Notes under the pieces: generated by a model | What the model was told of the DNA's origin: nothing | Database searches by the model: none | What the model saw: the letters and a program-made list of their open reading frames with translations, nothing else | Translations under genes and position numbers: made by a program | Source of the DNA: Palsa-504 sp963739135 | Lineage (GTDB): Bacteria; Actinomycetota; Actinomycetes; Streptosporangiales; Streptosporangiaceae | Assembly: GCA_963739135.1 (NCBI GenBank) | Contig: CAVTZG010000008.1 | Coordinates: 1 to 64,000 of the forward strand | Direction: 5' to 3' | DNA length: 64,000 bases | In this document: positions 29,654-37,338 of the stretch, piece after piece | How the letters are laid out: the number at the start of each line of letters is the position of its first letter | How positions within the stretch are numbered: position 1 is the stretch's first letter

Positions 29654-29908
29654 TCAGCCGGAAACTGGCCAATGGCTGACGTCGTGAGGCGGCTCGTAAA
29701 ACGTCGATTCGCGGTGCTCCTCGCGGCACGCCTCACAACTGCAGCCGGAGATGCCCCAGGCCCGGCCGCGGCCGGCTGCCTCCCGGGCAGGGGCGCAGAG
29801 GCAAGGCATCCACCCGATCTTCACGCGGCCGGGTCCGAGCTCGCATGTCAGTTTGGCCAGTTCCCAGAGATAAGGCTGGACACTAGACACCGCTAGCGGT
29901 CGGCGCAT
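29654..29908 (-). CDS. Small Cys-rich protein
   Basis: 84 residues with LTCELGPGRVKIGWMPCLCAPAREAAGRG, then ISGCSCEACREEHRESTFYEPPHD. Cys pairs CxC and CSCxxC suggest a small zinc-binding unit. The sequence reads as a genuine gene but belongs to no family I can name. It overlaps the end of the hydrolase fossil upstream by 16 bp and is convergent with the GYD gene. Confidence 0.5.
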   Translation of the reverse strand: MRRPLAVSSVQPYLWELAKLTCELGPGRVKIGWMPCLCAPAREAAGRGRAWGISGCSCEACREEHRESTFYEPPHDVSHWPVSG

Positions 29909-30546
29909 CCCGGCCGGGCGCTTGGCGCTGCGGCCTGGAGGGTCGCTTCGACGTTGGGCCAGGCATGCCCGATGGCAGCAGGATTGTGACGATGCCGGCA
30001 GTGTGGTCCCAGGGCTGAAGTTGATCGCGGACCTGCCTTCAGGAGCCTGGCAGCCACGGCGGCCGAGGCGCTCGCCCGCTGGAACCGGGCGAACCCGTCC
30101 ACGTCCTCAGCCGCGGGATCGGTGACGAAGGCCCCGGCCAGCGCCTTCAGCCCCGGACCCCAATAGGCCCGCACCAGCGCCACGACCGAGTTCCGGACCT
30201 CGGCAGGCGCCGGATCCCTGCCGCTGGCGCACACCCGTACAACACCAGCGCCTTGCGAGGCCCTGAACAGGCTGAAGCGGCCGGCACCCACCGCGTCGGC
30301 CACCGCCAGCGCCGCAGCCACCTGCCCGTCGAACGACAGGCCGATCCCGTCCCGGTCCGACAGGCCGCACCCGGGTTTGTCATAGCGGATCACGGTAAAC
30401 CGATCGGCCAGGCGCTCGATGAAGCTGCCGAACGAATAGAGCTCCAAACTGCCTGCGCAGATCAGTGATCCAGCGCGGGTCACACAATAGCGCCGGGCCA
30501 GTGCCCGCCGTCGAGTAAGCGACGCGGCCCGCGGGCGCGCTGCAGT
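29893..30546 (-). pseudogene. Decayed alpha/beta hydrolase
   Basis: The beginning (RYCSAPAGRVAYSTAGTGPALLCDPRW) lies in one frame, and after a shift near 30445 the protein continues as SFIERLADRFTVIRYDKPGCGLSDRDG, FDGQVAAALAVADAV and FSLFRASQGAG, where the family has a G-x-S-x-G nucleophile elbow. After that the frame drifts into CASGRDPAPAEVR and ARFQRASASAAVAARLL with parts missing. The oxyanion strand and nucleophile neighbourhood are recognisable; the catalytic acid and His regions are lost. It is inactive. Confidence 0.7.
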
Positions 30547-30789
30547 ACCTGATCCTCGGCCTCACCCGTCCAGGCTGACACCCCAACCGACGCAGTAAAG
30601 GAGCAGCACAAGGTCGGGCATTACGATGACGATCCCGGCGAGCCCAGCCCAGCAGCCGATCGCCGTCACGCACCGGCCAGTAACCGCCCAGAATGCCCAG
30701 TTCGGCGTGGCACCACCCGGCATGGCCGGTGACCGAAGCGCCACGCATATCGGCAGGGATGATGAGAGAAGCTCCGACACATGCCATGC

Positions 30790-31021
30790 TTCAGTGGTTT
30801 CGCGGTGGCTCGGGCGTAGTGTCGGGGCCTGGGACCCGGCCTGACCCCCGATCCGGCCAACGCCGTCAAGGTTGTCCTGTTACCGGCGTGTCGGCCGGGT
30901 CCCAGTCCTGGCACCCACCGGCGCTGCCGGTCTGATCTGCCTGGCCTGTGCAAGAGGCCGGGGTTCACGGGTCCGGCGGCTAGCGGGTGCGTGCCATCCC
31001 TCAACCGTGAAAGGGACGGCT
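30790..31021 (+). ncRNA. Candidate IS110 bridge-RNA region (left non-coding end)
   Basis: IS110-group elements carry a structured bridge RNA in the non-coding end before the transposase gene. Here 230 non-coding bases precede the transposase and contain a 13-bp perfect stem, CTGGGACCCGGCC (30829-30841) with its complement at 30893-30905, enclosing 51 nt that could hold guide loops. Position and structure fit; exact RNA ends and guide sequences cannot be read without related copies. Confidence 0.45.
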
Positions 31022-32068
31022 ATGACCACCATGGTAGAAGACACGCGCGCCATCACTGGCGGTGTGGACACGCACGCTGACCTGCATGTCGCGGCTGCAC
31101 TCAACTCGGTCGGCGGGCTGCTGGGCGTGCAGGAGTTCCCCGCCACAGCAGCCGGGTACGCGGAACTGCCCGGCTGGCTGCGCAGTCTCGGGAACCTCGC
31201 TCTGGCCGGCGTCGAGGGCACCGGCAGCTACGGGGCCGGGCTGGCCCGCTATCTGGCCGCGGCCGGGGTGCGGGTGGTGGAGGTGGATCGCCCGGACCGG
31301 CAGGACCGGCACCGGGCGGGCAAGTCCGATCCGCTGGATGCGGTCAGCGCGGCCCGGGCCGCCCAGTCCGGGCGAGCGTCGGGGGCGCCGCGGGGCCGCG
31401 ACGGGGCGGTGGAGGCGATCCGGGCGCTGATGGTGGCCAAGCGCAGCGCCCGCCAGGAGCGGACCCAGGCGGTCAACCAGGCCCGGGCGCTGATCGTGAC
31501 CGGCCCCGAGGAGCTGCGGGCCCGGTTCGCCCAGCGCTCCCCGGCGCAGCTGATAGAGGCGATCGCGGCGCTGCGGCCCAGGCCAGGCGACGTGCCCGGC
31601 TACGCGACCCGGGTCGCGCTGCGCGAGCTCGGCCGCCGCGCCCAGTTCCTCGATGGCCAGCTGGACCGCCTCGATGAGCTGATCGGCCCGCTGGTCACCG
31701 AACGCGCGCCGGGCCTGCTGACCCTGCACGGCGTCGGCCCGGACACCGCCGCGCTGCTGCTGGTCGCCGCCGGCGATCACCCGGAGCGGCTGCGAAGCGA
31801 AAGCTCGTGGGCGCACCTGTGCGGCGTCGCGCCGATCCCTGCCTCTTCGGGGAAGACCGCCGGCCGGTACCGGCTCAACCGCGGCGGTGACCGCCAGGCC
31901 AACAGCGCATTGTGGCGGGTGGTGATGGTCAGGCTGAGGTCTCACGGGGCCACCCGCGCCTACGCTGACCGCCGCGGCAAGGAAGGACTGCCGGAGAAAG
32001 AGATCATCCGCTGCCTGAAGCGGTACGTCGCGCGTGAGGTCTACCGTCAGCTCCGCGCTGAGAGCTGA
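31022..32068 (+). CDS. IS110-family transposase (DEDD - Ser type)
   Basis: 348 residues from the ATG at 31022. The RuvC-like DEDD half shows GVDTHADLHV (Asp), VEGTGSYGAGL (Glu) and GKSDPLDAVSAA (two Asp); a coiled-coil linker (VEAIRALMVAKRSARQERTQAVNQARAL) leads to the Tnp_20 domain with LHGVGPDTAALLLVAAGD, WAHLCGVAPIPASSGKTAGRYRLNRGGDRQANSALW, which contains the catalytic Ser region. All motifs are present, so it could be active. These enzymes integrate DNA using a bridge RNA, without inverted repeats, which is why the element ends are not obvious. Confidence 0.94.
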   Translation: MTTMVEDTRAITGGVDTHADLHVAAALNSVGGLLGVQEFPATAAGYAELPGWLRSLGNLALAGVEGTGSYGAGLARYLAAAGVRVVEVDRPDRQDRHRAGKSDPLDAVSAARAAQSGRASGAPRGRDGAVEAIRALMVAKRSARQERTQAVNQARALIVTGPEELRARFAQRSPAQLIEAIAALRPRPGDVPGYATRVALRELGRRAQFLDGQLDRLDELIGPLVTERAPGLLTLHGVGPDTAALLLVAAGDHPERLRSESSWAHLCGVAPIPASSGKTAGRYRLNRGGDRQANSALWRVVMVRLRSHGATRAYADRRGKEGLPEKEIIRCLKRYVAREVYRQLRAES

Positions 32069-32074
32069 CGCCTG

Positions 32075-32206
32075 CAGCTTCCCGGGGCGGCCTGGCCCTC
32101 ATATCGGCTGTCGCACCCGTGCTGGCCTTTATCCGATCTGCCGGCCACCCCGGGACCCTCTTTCCGCCCTTGCTGGCCTCGTGACCTGGCAAGAGCCTGC
32201 CCCCCC
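32075..32206 (+). repeat. Imperfect direct repeat, copy A (structured, about 130 bp)
   Basis: Starts a few bases after the transposase stop and matches copy B at 32656-32783: GGGGCGGCCTGGCCCTCA, ATCGGCTG, GTGCTGGCCTTTATCCGATC and GTGACCT-AGAGCCTGCC are shared. The first 80 bp are nearly identical, the rest is looser. In each copy ATCGG and CCGAT segments and the flanking CCGGGGCGGCC / GGCCG-CCGG arms can fold into a long hairpin. Confidence 0.75.
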
Positions 32207-32267
32207 GCGTGAGCCGCCCCGGGCTCACCCCGCGGCCACCACTCCATTCCTCCCGGGAGGCATCACC

Positions 32268-32648
32268 ATGAACGCGACCGCGATTCCCGTTGACGAGCTG
32301 ATCGGCCAGCTCCTGGATGCCGCCGACGGCATCCTGGCCGGCACCGCCGCCGCCGGGCTGATCATCAGCCACGAGAACTTCCTGCACCGCGACGCCTTCC
32401 GCCGCATCATCAGCACCGGCGCCAGCATCAGCACCGGCCAGCCGCTCGCCACAATCGGCTGGGACGCGGCCCTGCGCGCCCTGGACGCCGGGCAGATGCC
32501 CTGCGCATCCTCCGAGCAGGCGATCTTGCGGATCGCCGCCAGCCTCGGCGATCCCGCCATCGGCGTCCGGCTGCGCACCGTCCTGGGCAACCTGGACCGC
32601 CGCAACATCACCCTGGTCACTGACGCCGTCACCGCCGCCAACGGCTAA
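32268..32648 (+). CDS. Small hypothetical protein between two copies of a hairpin repeat
   Basis: 126 residues from the ATG at 32268 with GGGAGG 7 nt upstream. It is predicted to be mostly helical (IPVDELIGQLLDAADGILAGTAAAGLIISHENFL, then WDAALRALDAGQMPCASSEQAILRIAASLG). No family is recognised; the codon use matches the neighbours. It sits exactly between the two copies of a 130-bp structured repeat and downstream of an IS110 transposase, so it may be a passenger gene or part of a small duplicating unit. Confidence 0.65.
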   Translation: MNATAIPVDELIGQLLDAADGILAGTAAAGLIISHENFLHRDAFRRIISTGASISTGQPLATIGWDAALRALDAGQMPCASSEQAILRIAASLGDPAIGVRLRTVLGNLDRRNITLVTDAVTAANG

Positions 32649-32655
32649 CCCATCA

Positions 32656-32783
32656 CAGCTTCCGGGGCGGCCTGGCCCTCAGATCGGCTGCCGCACCCCG
32701 TGCTGGCCTTTATCCGATCTGCCGGCCGCTCCGGATCCCCTTACCCCTGCTGACCTCGTGACCTAATAGGAGCCTGCCCTCCT
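32656..32783 (+). repeat. Imperfect direct repeat, copy B
   Basis: Second copy of the element at 32075-32206. Here CAGATCGG (32680-32687) and CCGATCTG (32714-32721) form a perfect 8-bp inner stem, and CCGGGGCGGCC pairs with GGCCGCTCCGG outside, giving a long imperfect hairpin that starts just after the stop of the small gene. Both copies follow a gene, so a terminator-like or RNA-processing role is possible. Confidence 0.75.
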
Positions 32784-33042
32784 GCCGGGAGCGGCCCATC
32801 CCTGTCGTGTCCGTCCCTCAGCAACCCACGCTCGTCAATTTCCAGATGACCGAAGAAAGGCCTTGACGAGAAATAGGAGCATCGGATCTCGCGTGCCGCA
32901 CGACCGCAGAGCTGTCACCGTCGGTAACGAAGCGCCGATCTGGCACTCGCCGAACCCGGCGCCACGACGGCATCGGCGGCTTGCCGTAGTCGGCCTGCTC
33001 ATGCTCGTTTGCGGCTGGTGACACGTTTGCTCGCCCTTATTC
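32784..33042. other. Intergenic region, nothing recognised
   Basis: Between repeat copy B and the inverted repeat at 33043. There is no codon-biased frame. This would be the left flank of the integration module if the element extends this way. Confidence 0.35.
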
Positions 33043-33091
33043 CGCCGTGAGTTCAGCGAGACTGAAGATTCATCGCGGGGAACTCACGGCG
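33043..33091 (-). terminator. 12-bp inverted repeat just after the recombinase operon
   Basis: CGCCGTGAGTTC (33043-33054) and GAACTCACGGCG (33080-33091) are exact complements separated by 25 nt, directly beyond the stop of the second recombinase at 33092. It may be a terminator, but the long loop containing GAGACTGAA (repeated at 35878, the other side of the operon) also suits a recombinase-binding site. Confidence 0.5.
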
Positions 33092-34426
33092 TCAACGCGG
33101 TTGTGGCCTGGGAATGTCGGTGGGTTCATCGGAAGGGTAGCGCGGCTGTGCTGGTCGCTGGCCGGTGGCCTGTTCGATCTGGTCGTCGAGGAGGTCTTGG
33201 GCGATGGCCGCGTATCTGCTGGCGGTGGTGTGTGACAGGTTGAAGACGAGGGCCAGGTGCAGGGGGTCCGGTCCGGCGGTCAGCGCTTCGTGGAGCACCC
33301 GGTCCCGGCGGATGCGTTCGACGGTGACGCCGTACCGCCGCAGGTGCCAGTTGAGGTAGCTGCTGGTGACGGGCTCGGCGCCGAGGGCGGTTTTCTCGGA
33401 GATCAAGACGTGGCGGTTAGGGGTGCGGGGCCATGCGGAGCGACGACGGCCGAGCCAGTCCTGAAGGGCCTTGCAGGTGAGTTCGCCGATTCGCTGGGAA
33501 TGCCCGGCGATGGTGATGCGCCGGTTGGGCAGGTCAAGGTCATCCAGTGTGAGATGCCGGATGGCCCCCGAGCGGGCGGCGTGGACGGCGGCCAGGGCGA
33601 CGATCAGCCGCTGTGCGGGGCTGATGGCCACCCGTTCGACGGCGCGGATCTCGGCGTCGGTCATCGGCAGCAGGCTGTGCCCGGCATCGCCGGTCTTCAG
33701 GCCTGTGGCGGGGTTGGTGAAGATCAGGCCGCGCTTCTTGGCAAACCGGAACAGTGACCGCAGCGCGGCGATGGCGGTGCGGAGCTGGTGGCCTTGCAGC
33801 ACGTCCAGCGCGGCCTGGACATCGGCGCGGGTGACCTCACGGAGGTGGCCATGGTCCGCCGACCAGTGCTGGATAAGCGGCTGGACGGCGCTGAAGTAGA
33901 CGTAGATGCTGCCATGTGACCGGGGCCGTGCCCGGGTGCCTCCGTCGAGCAGCACCAGGAGCCAGGCCCGGATCGCCCCGGCAAAGCCGTCCGGCAGCTC
34001 GCCGGTGCGGCGGTCGATCCAGGCCCGGATCGCGGGAGTGGCGTCGTTGTTCAGCAGGCCGAGTGCGGCGAGTACCTCGGCGACCCGCGGGCTAGAGGCG
34101 TGCCGGGGCGTTCGTGCGCGGATCTCGGTGAGCGTGACGCGCTCGCCGGCGATGTGGCCGTCCAGGACCACCGCCAGGCCGTCCAGCACCAGCCTGATCG
34201 TCGAGCGGTTCCAGCCGTGGGCCTCGCCGAGCTGCTGCGTGCAGGCTGCCGCAGCCCGCAGCGCGGGGTTGCCCGCGCCGAGCGCAGGGTGCTGCCAGCG
34301 TGGCGGCGGCGCGGCTCCTCTCTTGCGCCGGTAGTACGAAGCCAGCGCACTGCAGTTGTTGTTGCAGTAGACCCGGTCCCGCCGGCTGCCAGCGGGGAGC
34401 GGCGTTCCGCAGTGCGCGCAAGTCAC
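33092..34426 (-). CDS. Tyrosine recombinase, second of a pair, with N-terminal zinc-finger-like motif
   Basis: 444 residues beginning at the GTG at 34426, which overlaps the HTH stop (GTGA). It opens with VTCAHCGTPLPAGSRRDRVYCNNNCSALASYYRRKRG, a CxxC...CxxxC treble-clef-like finger, followed by a core-binding domain (QPLIQHWSADHGHLREVTRADVQAALDVL) and a catalytic region with HAARSGAIRHLTLDDLDL (first Arg), RIRRDRVLHEALTAG (an R-x-x-R variant of the H-x-x-R box) and LSHTTASRYAAIAQ (Tyr nucleophile). It is the distal gene of a recombinase-HTH-recombinase operon. The box II variation is unusual, so activity may depend on the partner recombinase. Confidence 0.85.
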   Translation of the reverse strand: MTCAHCGTPLPAGSRRDRVYCNNNCSALASYYRRKRGAAPPPRWQHPALGAGNPALRAAAACTQQLGEAHGWNRSTIRLVLDGLAVVLDGHIAGERVTLTEIRARTPRHASSPRVAEVLAALGLLNNDATPAIRAWIDRRTGELPDGFAGAIRAWLLVLLDGGTRARPRSHGSIYVYFSAVQPLIQHWSADHGHLREVTRADVQAALDVLQGHQLRTAIAALRSLFRFAKKRGLIFTNPATGLKTGDAGHSLLPMTDAEIRAVERVAISPAQRLIVALAAVHAARSGAIRHLTLDDLDLPNRRITIAGHSQRIGELTCKALQDWLGRRRSAWPRTPNRHVLISEKTALGAEPVTSSYLNWHLRRYGVTVERIRRDRVLHEALTAGPDPLHLALVFNLSHTTASRYAAIAQDLLDDQIEQATGQRPAQPRYPSDEPTDIPRPQPR

Positions 34427-34743
34427 CGCGGCGGCAGCGACCTGCCCCCGCGCGGCCGGGGCGTGACCGCACGTGCCTCCCCCGCGGTGACCTGCTCGCC
34501 AGCGGCCGGCGCGGGCAGCGGCACCGTCTCTGGTTCGGGCAGCAGCAGTTCGGCGACATCGCAGCCGAGCACGGCGCAGATAACGTCCAGCTCGTCGAGC
34601 CGGACGGTGTTCGGCTGGCCAGACCACAAGCCCGACATCTTCCCCGCGCTGATCACCATCCCGCGTTCGGCCAGCAGGCGCTGCAACTCGCTGGCCTTCC
34701 AGATGCCGCGGTTGGCGGCGGCCAGCCGGAGGTTCCACTTCAC
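34423..34743 (-). CDS. XRE/Cro-type HTH protein between two recombinases
   Basis: About 106 residues. WNLRLAAANRGIWKASELQRLLAERGMVISAGKMSGLWSGQPNTVRLDELDVICAVLGCDVAELLLPEPE is a complete lambda-repressor-like HTH; the tail is flexible. The GTG at 34743 overlaps the upstream recombinase stop (GTGA) and has GAAGGGA 8 nt before it, which favours it over the in-frame ATG at 34761. It overlaps the next recombinase the same way. It likely represses the integration operon or acts as an excision factor. Confidence 0.8.
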   Translation of the reverse strand: MKWNLRLAAANRGIWKASELQRLLAERGMVISAGKMSGLWSGQPNTVRLDELDVICAVLGCDVAELLLPEPETVPLPAPAAGEQVTAGEARAVTPRPRGGRSLPPR

Positions 34744-35816
34744 CGGGCCAGTCCCTTCCATCGGTCAGCGACGCGCTGCTGCCCGGCGACCCACGCGTCC
34801 TCCACATGGGTGCCGTGAACGTGGATATACCTGGCGGTGGTGCCAGTCCAGGCGTGGCCGAGTAGCTCCTGGATGGCGAACAAGCTCATGCCCGCGAGGT
34901 AGAGCTGGGAGGCACAGAAGTGGCGCAGCACGTGCGGCGTGAGCTTGCTCTCCCAGGCCGGCAGGTGCCGGGCGGCGGCCTCGGCCAGCGACCGGCGGAA
35001 CACGTCGGCGGTCGCCCTTGAGCAGGAGCCATCCCTGCACTTGCGCTCCGAGGGAAACAACGGGGCGCCCGCGCGGGCGTGATCGGCGTCGAACTGGCCC
35101 CACACGTCCTCGACGAACCAGCGCAGGTTCCGGTCCGCGCCGTTGATCAACGGCACCAACCGCGGTTTGGGCCCCCGCCGCCGCGAGCCCTTGCCGTGGC
35201 GGACGTTGAGCTTGCCGAACCGGCCCAGTTCCCACCGCACGTCGTCCAGGTCCAGCATCCGCGCCTCATTGATCCGCAAGCCGACGTCGGCGGCCAGCCG
35301 GGCGGCCGCGTAGTTCCGGGCAGCGGGAGCGAACTTGCGGCAGGTAGCCAGTTCCCCGCGCCACCCGGCGAACAGCTGCCCGATCTCCTCCTCGGCCGGC
35401 GGGATGCGCAGCTGCGGGTCGACCGAGGTCCGCGGCCGGTTCATCTCATCCAGCGGGCACTCGACCACGCGGCCGGTCAGGTTATGCAGTTCGATCTTGT
35501 GACGCAGCTCCAGGAACTGAAAGTACACCGTCAGCGCGGCCGCCCGGCCGGTGCGCGTGGACGGCTTTGCCTCGCGCAGCACCTTGCCGAAGTAAGAATC
35601 AGCATCGGCTGGCTGCATCTCCCACAGCGGCCGGCCGAACCAGTCCCGGATCAGCTCCAGGTGGCCGGTGTCGTTGCGGATCGTGCTGTCGGCCAGCCCG
35701 GCCGAGGCACGCGCGAGCACGAACCCGGCCAGCACGTCGGTCTCGAAATCCGCGAGCTCCTCCGCGCTTGCTGCTGCCCGATGCTCGCGCAGGTCACGCA
35801 CCAAGGCCAGAGCCAA
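34740..35816 (-). CDS. Tyrosine recombinase, first of a pair
   Basis: 358 residues. Core-binding domain (ASAGLADSTIRNDTGHLELIRDWFGRPLWEM) and catalytic domain with VGLRINEARMLDLDDV (Arg), GKGSRRRGPKPRLVPL (Lys turn), LTPHVLRHFCASQL (His-x-x-Arg), LLGHAWTGTTARYIHVH (His and Tyr). All residues needed for strand exchange are present. It leads the three-gene operon with the HTH protein and the zinc-finger recombinase and lies 320 bp from a tRNA-fMet fragment, so it is probably the integrase of an element that uses this tRNA as its site. Confidence 0.92.
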   Translation of the reverse strand: MALALVRDLREHRAAASAEELADFETDVLAGFVLARASAGLADSTIRNDTGHLELIRDWFGRPLWEMQPADADSYFGKVLREAKPSTRTGRAAALTVYFQFLELRHKIELHNLTGRVVECPLDEMNRPRTSVDPQLRIPPAEEEIGQLFAGWRGELATCRKFAPAARNYAAARLAADVGLRINEARMLDLDDVRWELGRFGKLNVRHGKGSRRRGPKPRLVPLINGADRNLRWFVEDVWGQFDADHARAGAPLFPSERKCRDGSCSRATADVFRRSLAEAAARHLPAWESKLTPHVLRHFCASQLYLAGMSLFAIQELLGHAWTGTTARYIHVHGTHVEDAWVAGQQRVADRWKGLAR

Positions 35817-35835
35817 CTCACGCCTCCCGACTTCA

Positions 35836-35862
35836 CCTGAGACGAAGAGCCATCGTCTCAGG
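35836..35862. promoter_or_regulatory. 10-bp perfect inverted repeat in front of the integrase operon
   Basis: CCTGAGACGA and TCGTCTCAGG, 7 nt apart, begin 20 bp upstream of the integrase start, the right place for an operator of the HTH protein encoded in the same operon. GAGACTGAA follows at 35878-35886 and is also found at 33058-33066 on the other side of the operon. Confidence 0.6.
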
Positions 35863-36133
35863 CGAGATCATTTCACGGAGACTGAAAGAAAGTCAGAACG
35901 ACCCGCCGACGGCTAGACGAGATCACAGGCCCTGGTCCAGGCAGAATCGGGTCGGCAAGCAACCATCGCCCAACTCAGGAACCCAGCGACTGTTGCTTAT
36001 AGCAGCGTGTGTAGCAGAGACGCCATGGACCGGGGGAGCGGTGCGAGACAGCGCGAGACACCGCGGCTCCCCGTGCAGGATGGTTGCCGGACTACATGGA
36101 CTTCCGGGACCATCGTGGACGACGGTCGTCTGA

Positions 36134-36178
36134 CTCATAACCCAGAGGTCGAGGGTTCAAATCCCTCCCCCGCTACCA
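36134..36178 (+). other. 3' fragment of initiator tRNA-fMet (attachment-site core)
   Basis: The 45 bp run from the CTCATAA anticodon loop through CCCAG, the variable loop, a perfect T arm (GAGGG-TTCAAAT-CCCTC), CCCCGCT and ACCA. The CCC after the loop is typical of initiator tRNA. The 5' half (acceptor AGCGGGG, D arm, 5' anticodon stem) is absent: the preceding bases do not pair. A lone tRNA 3' end beside an integrase is the classical att site left at the far side of an integrated element; the intact gene should be at the other end, outside this window. Confidence 0.8.
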
Positions 36179-36191
36179 AGTTCGCAGGTCA

Positions 36192-36223
36192 GAGGCCTCT
36201 TCCGATATGGAAGGGGCCTTCTG
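36192..36223 (+). terminator. tRNA-type terminator hairpin
   Basis: GGCCTCTTCC and GGAAGGGGCC form a stem with one G-T pair and a GATAT loop, followed by TTCT, right after the tRNA fragment. It was probably the natural terminator of the tRNA gene. The 36224-36362 stretch that follows shows no gene. Confidence 0.6.
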
Positions 36224-36362
36224 CGTGTGCCGTGTGCACGGAATTGTGCACGAGGCCTCTGAGGAGGGCCGGGCCGCCGTGGCGGCTGGGCGGTGAGACG
36301 TACCCCGCGGACGTCGTTCGCGACGCAGGCGGCGTACGACTTCCACTGAGACGCTACGCCCG

Positions 36363-36412
36363 TTCATCTGCGACAAATCGCAGATGAAGCGCAACTCGTC
36401 TACTATTGATCC
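36363..36412 (+). promoter_or_regulatory. Palindromic operator and leaderless-type promoter of the toxin-antitoxin pair
   Basis: TTCATCTGCGA (36363-36373) and TCGCAGATGAA (36378-36388) are an 11-bp perfect inverted repeat. A TACTAT -10 box lies at 36401-36406, six bases before the ATG at 36413, so transcription should start at or next to the start codon, giving a leaderless message. The palindrome covers the -35 position, as expected if the antitoxin represses its own operon. Confidence 0.7.
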
Positions 36413-36679
36413 ATGAACGCACAGACCCTGGGTTTCGCAGTCCAGCCGGAGGACCGCCCGGTGCTGGATGAGCTTGTCGCCTACTTCGGCGACGGCAACC
36501 GGTCCGCTTACCTCCGGGCCACCCTCAAGGTCATGAAGTCGATCATGATCGCCGACCAGCTCAGGGAGGCGCAGGCCTACGGCCAGCAGCGCACCGCGGA
36601 ACTCGGCATCGACCCGTCAGACGTTCCCGCCCGGGTCCAGGAATTCCTCAAGGCGACTCCCAAGAGCAAGCGAGGGTGA
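36413..36679 (+). CDS. Ribbon-helix-helix-like antitoxin
   Basis: 88 residues: LGFAVQPEDRPVLDELVAYFGDGNRSAYLRATLKVMKSIMIADQLREAQAYGQQRTAELG. The N-terminal strand followed by helix and NRSAYLRATL is the layout of RHH antitoxins; the C-terminal Lys/Pro-rich tail would bind the toxin. Its stop overlaps the toxin's GTG (GTGA), giving the standard antitoxin-first coupled pair. Confidence 0.8.
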   Translation: MNAQTLGFAVQPEDRPVLDELVAYFGDGNRSAYLRATLKVMKSIMIADQLREAQAYGQQRTAELGIDPSDVPARVQEFLKATPKSKRG

Positions 36680-37194
36680 GCAGCCTCGAGCCTGTCCCGG
36701 CAGCTGTCGTCTACGACATCAACGTCCTGGTGACGGCGGCGGCAGGCGGAAATAGCCCCTTCCGGTCCTGGCCTTCACCGCCGCCTGTATCTGGCAACGC
36801 CTCGGCTGACTGCCTGGGCATAATCGTTGACGCCGCCGAGTTCGCGCTCTGGTTGTCCCCGCACATCATCACCAACATCGACCGGATCCTGGCCCAGCTG
36901 TTCAAATGGGCCCAGCCGCAGATCGACGCTTACCTGCGCGCCATCGTGATGGCGGCCGAGCACAGCGGTGGGGGAATCGTTGCTGACGTGCGCCGGACAG
37001 TTCACGACTGCCCCGACCACGAGGACAACCTGATCCTCGACCTGGCCGCCGAGGTGGGGGCGCTGCTGATCGTCTCCAACGACACCGATCTGCTGTCTAT
37101 GTCGCCGTGGCGCGGGACACCAATCATCGAGCCGACCGCGTTCGCCGCAAAGGTGGACGCAATGCGCAGGCACGCACGCCGACGACGCAGATAG
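36676..37194 (+). CDS. PIN-domain ribonuclease toxin
   Basis: 172 residues. The PIN fold is marked by VVYDINVLVTAAA (first Asp), SPHIITNIDRIL, then DCPDHEDNLILDLAAEVGALLIVSNDTDLLSM with the Asp residues of the second half of the active site, and GTPIIEPTAFAAKV. These metal-dependent RNases cut tRNA or mRNA when freed from the antitoxin. It is translationally coupled to the antitoxin. A basic tail (RRHARRRRR) may help RNA binding. The pair lies just outside the tRNA att fragment. Confidence 0.85.
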   Translation: MSSLEPVPAAVVYDINVLVTAAAGGNSPFRSWPSPPPVSGNASADCLGIIVDAAEFALWLSPHIITNIDRILAQLFKWAQPQIDAYLRAIVMAAEHSGGGIVADVRRTVHDCPDHEDNLILDLAAEVGALLIVSNDTDLLSMSPWRGTPIIEPTAFAAKVDAMRRHARRRRR

Positions 37195-37253
37195 ACCGTG
37201 ACTTGCCGAGTTCCCCTTATTAGTAAATCAAGGCGGCGCCTGCGGCACCGCTG

Positions 37254-37308
37254 GCCCGGCGTCAGCGCCGGGCTCAGCCTTGAGAAGCCCGCCCGGCGCA
37301 CGCCGGGC
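37254..37308. terminator. Two tandem hairpins between convergent genes
   Basis: GCCCGGCG-TCAG-CGCCGGGC (37254-37273) and GCCCGGCG-CA-CGCCGGGC (37291-37308) repeat the same 8-bp stem twice. They separate the PIN toxin from the convergent DDN-like gene and probably end transcription from both sides. Confidence 0.6.
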
Positions 37309-37338
37309 CAGATCGCACGCTCGACCGATCGGCACAGC

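Noticed and set aside
30562..30780. A 72-codon minus-strand frame with hydrophobic segments
   Set aside because: It lies between the hydrolase fossil and the IS110 leader, has no ribosome site and no family; hydrophobic stretches arise easily here.
36060..36178. A complete tRNA gene ending at 36178
   Set aside because: Only the 3' half is present. The bases before the anticodon loop do not pair with the 3' anticodon stem and there is no D arm or 5' acceptor strand.
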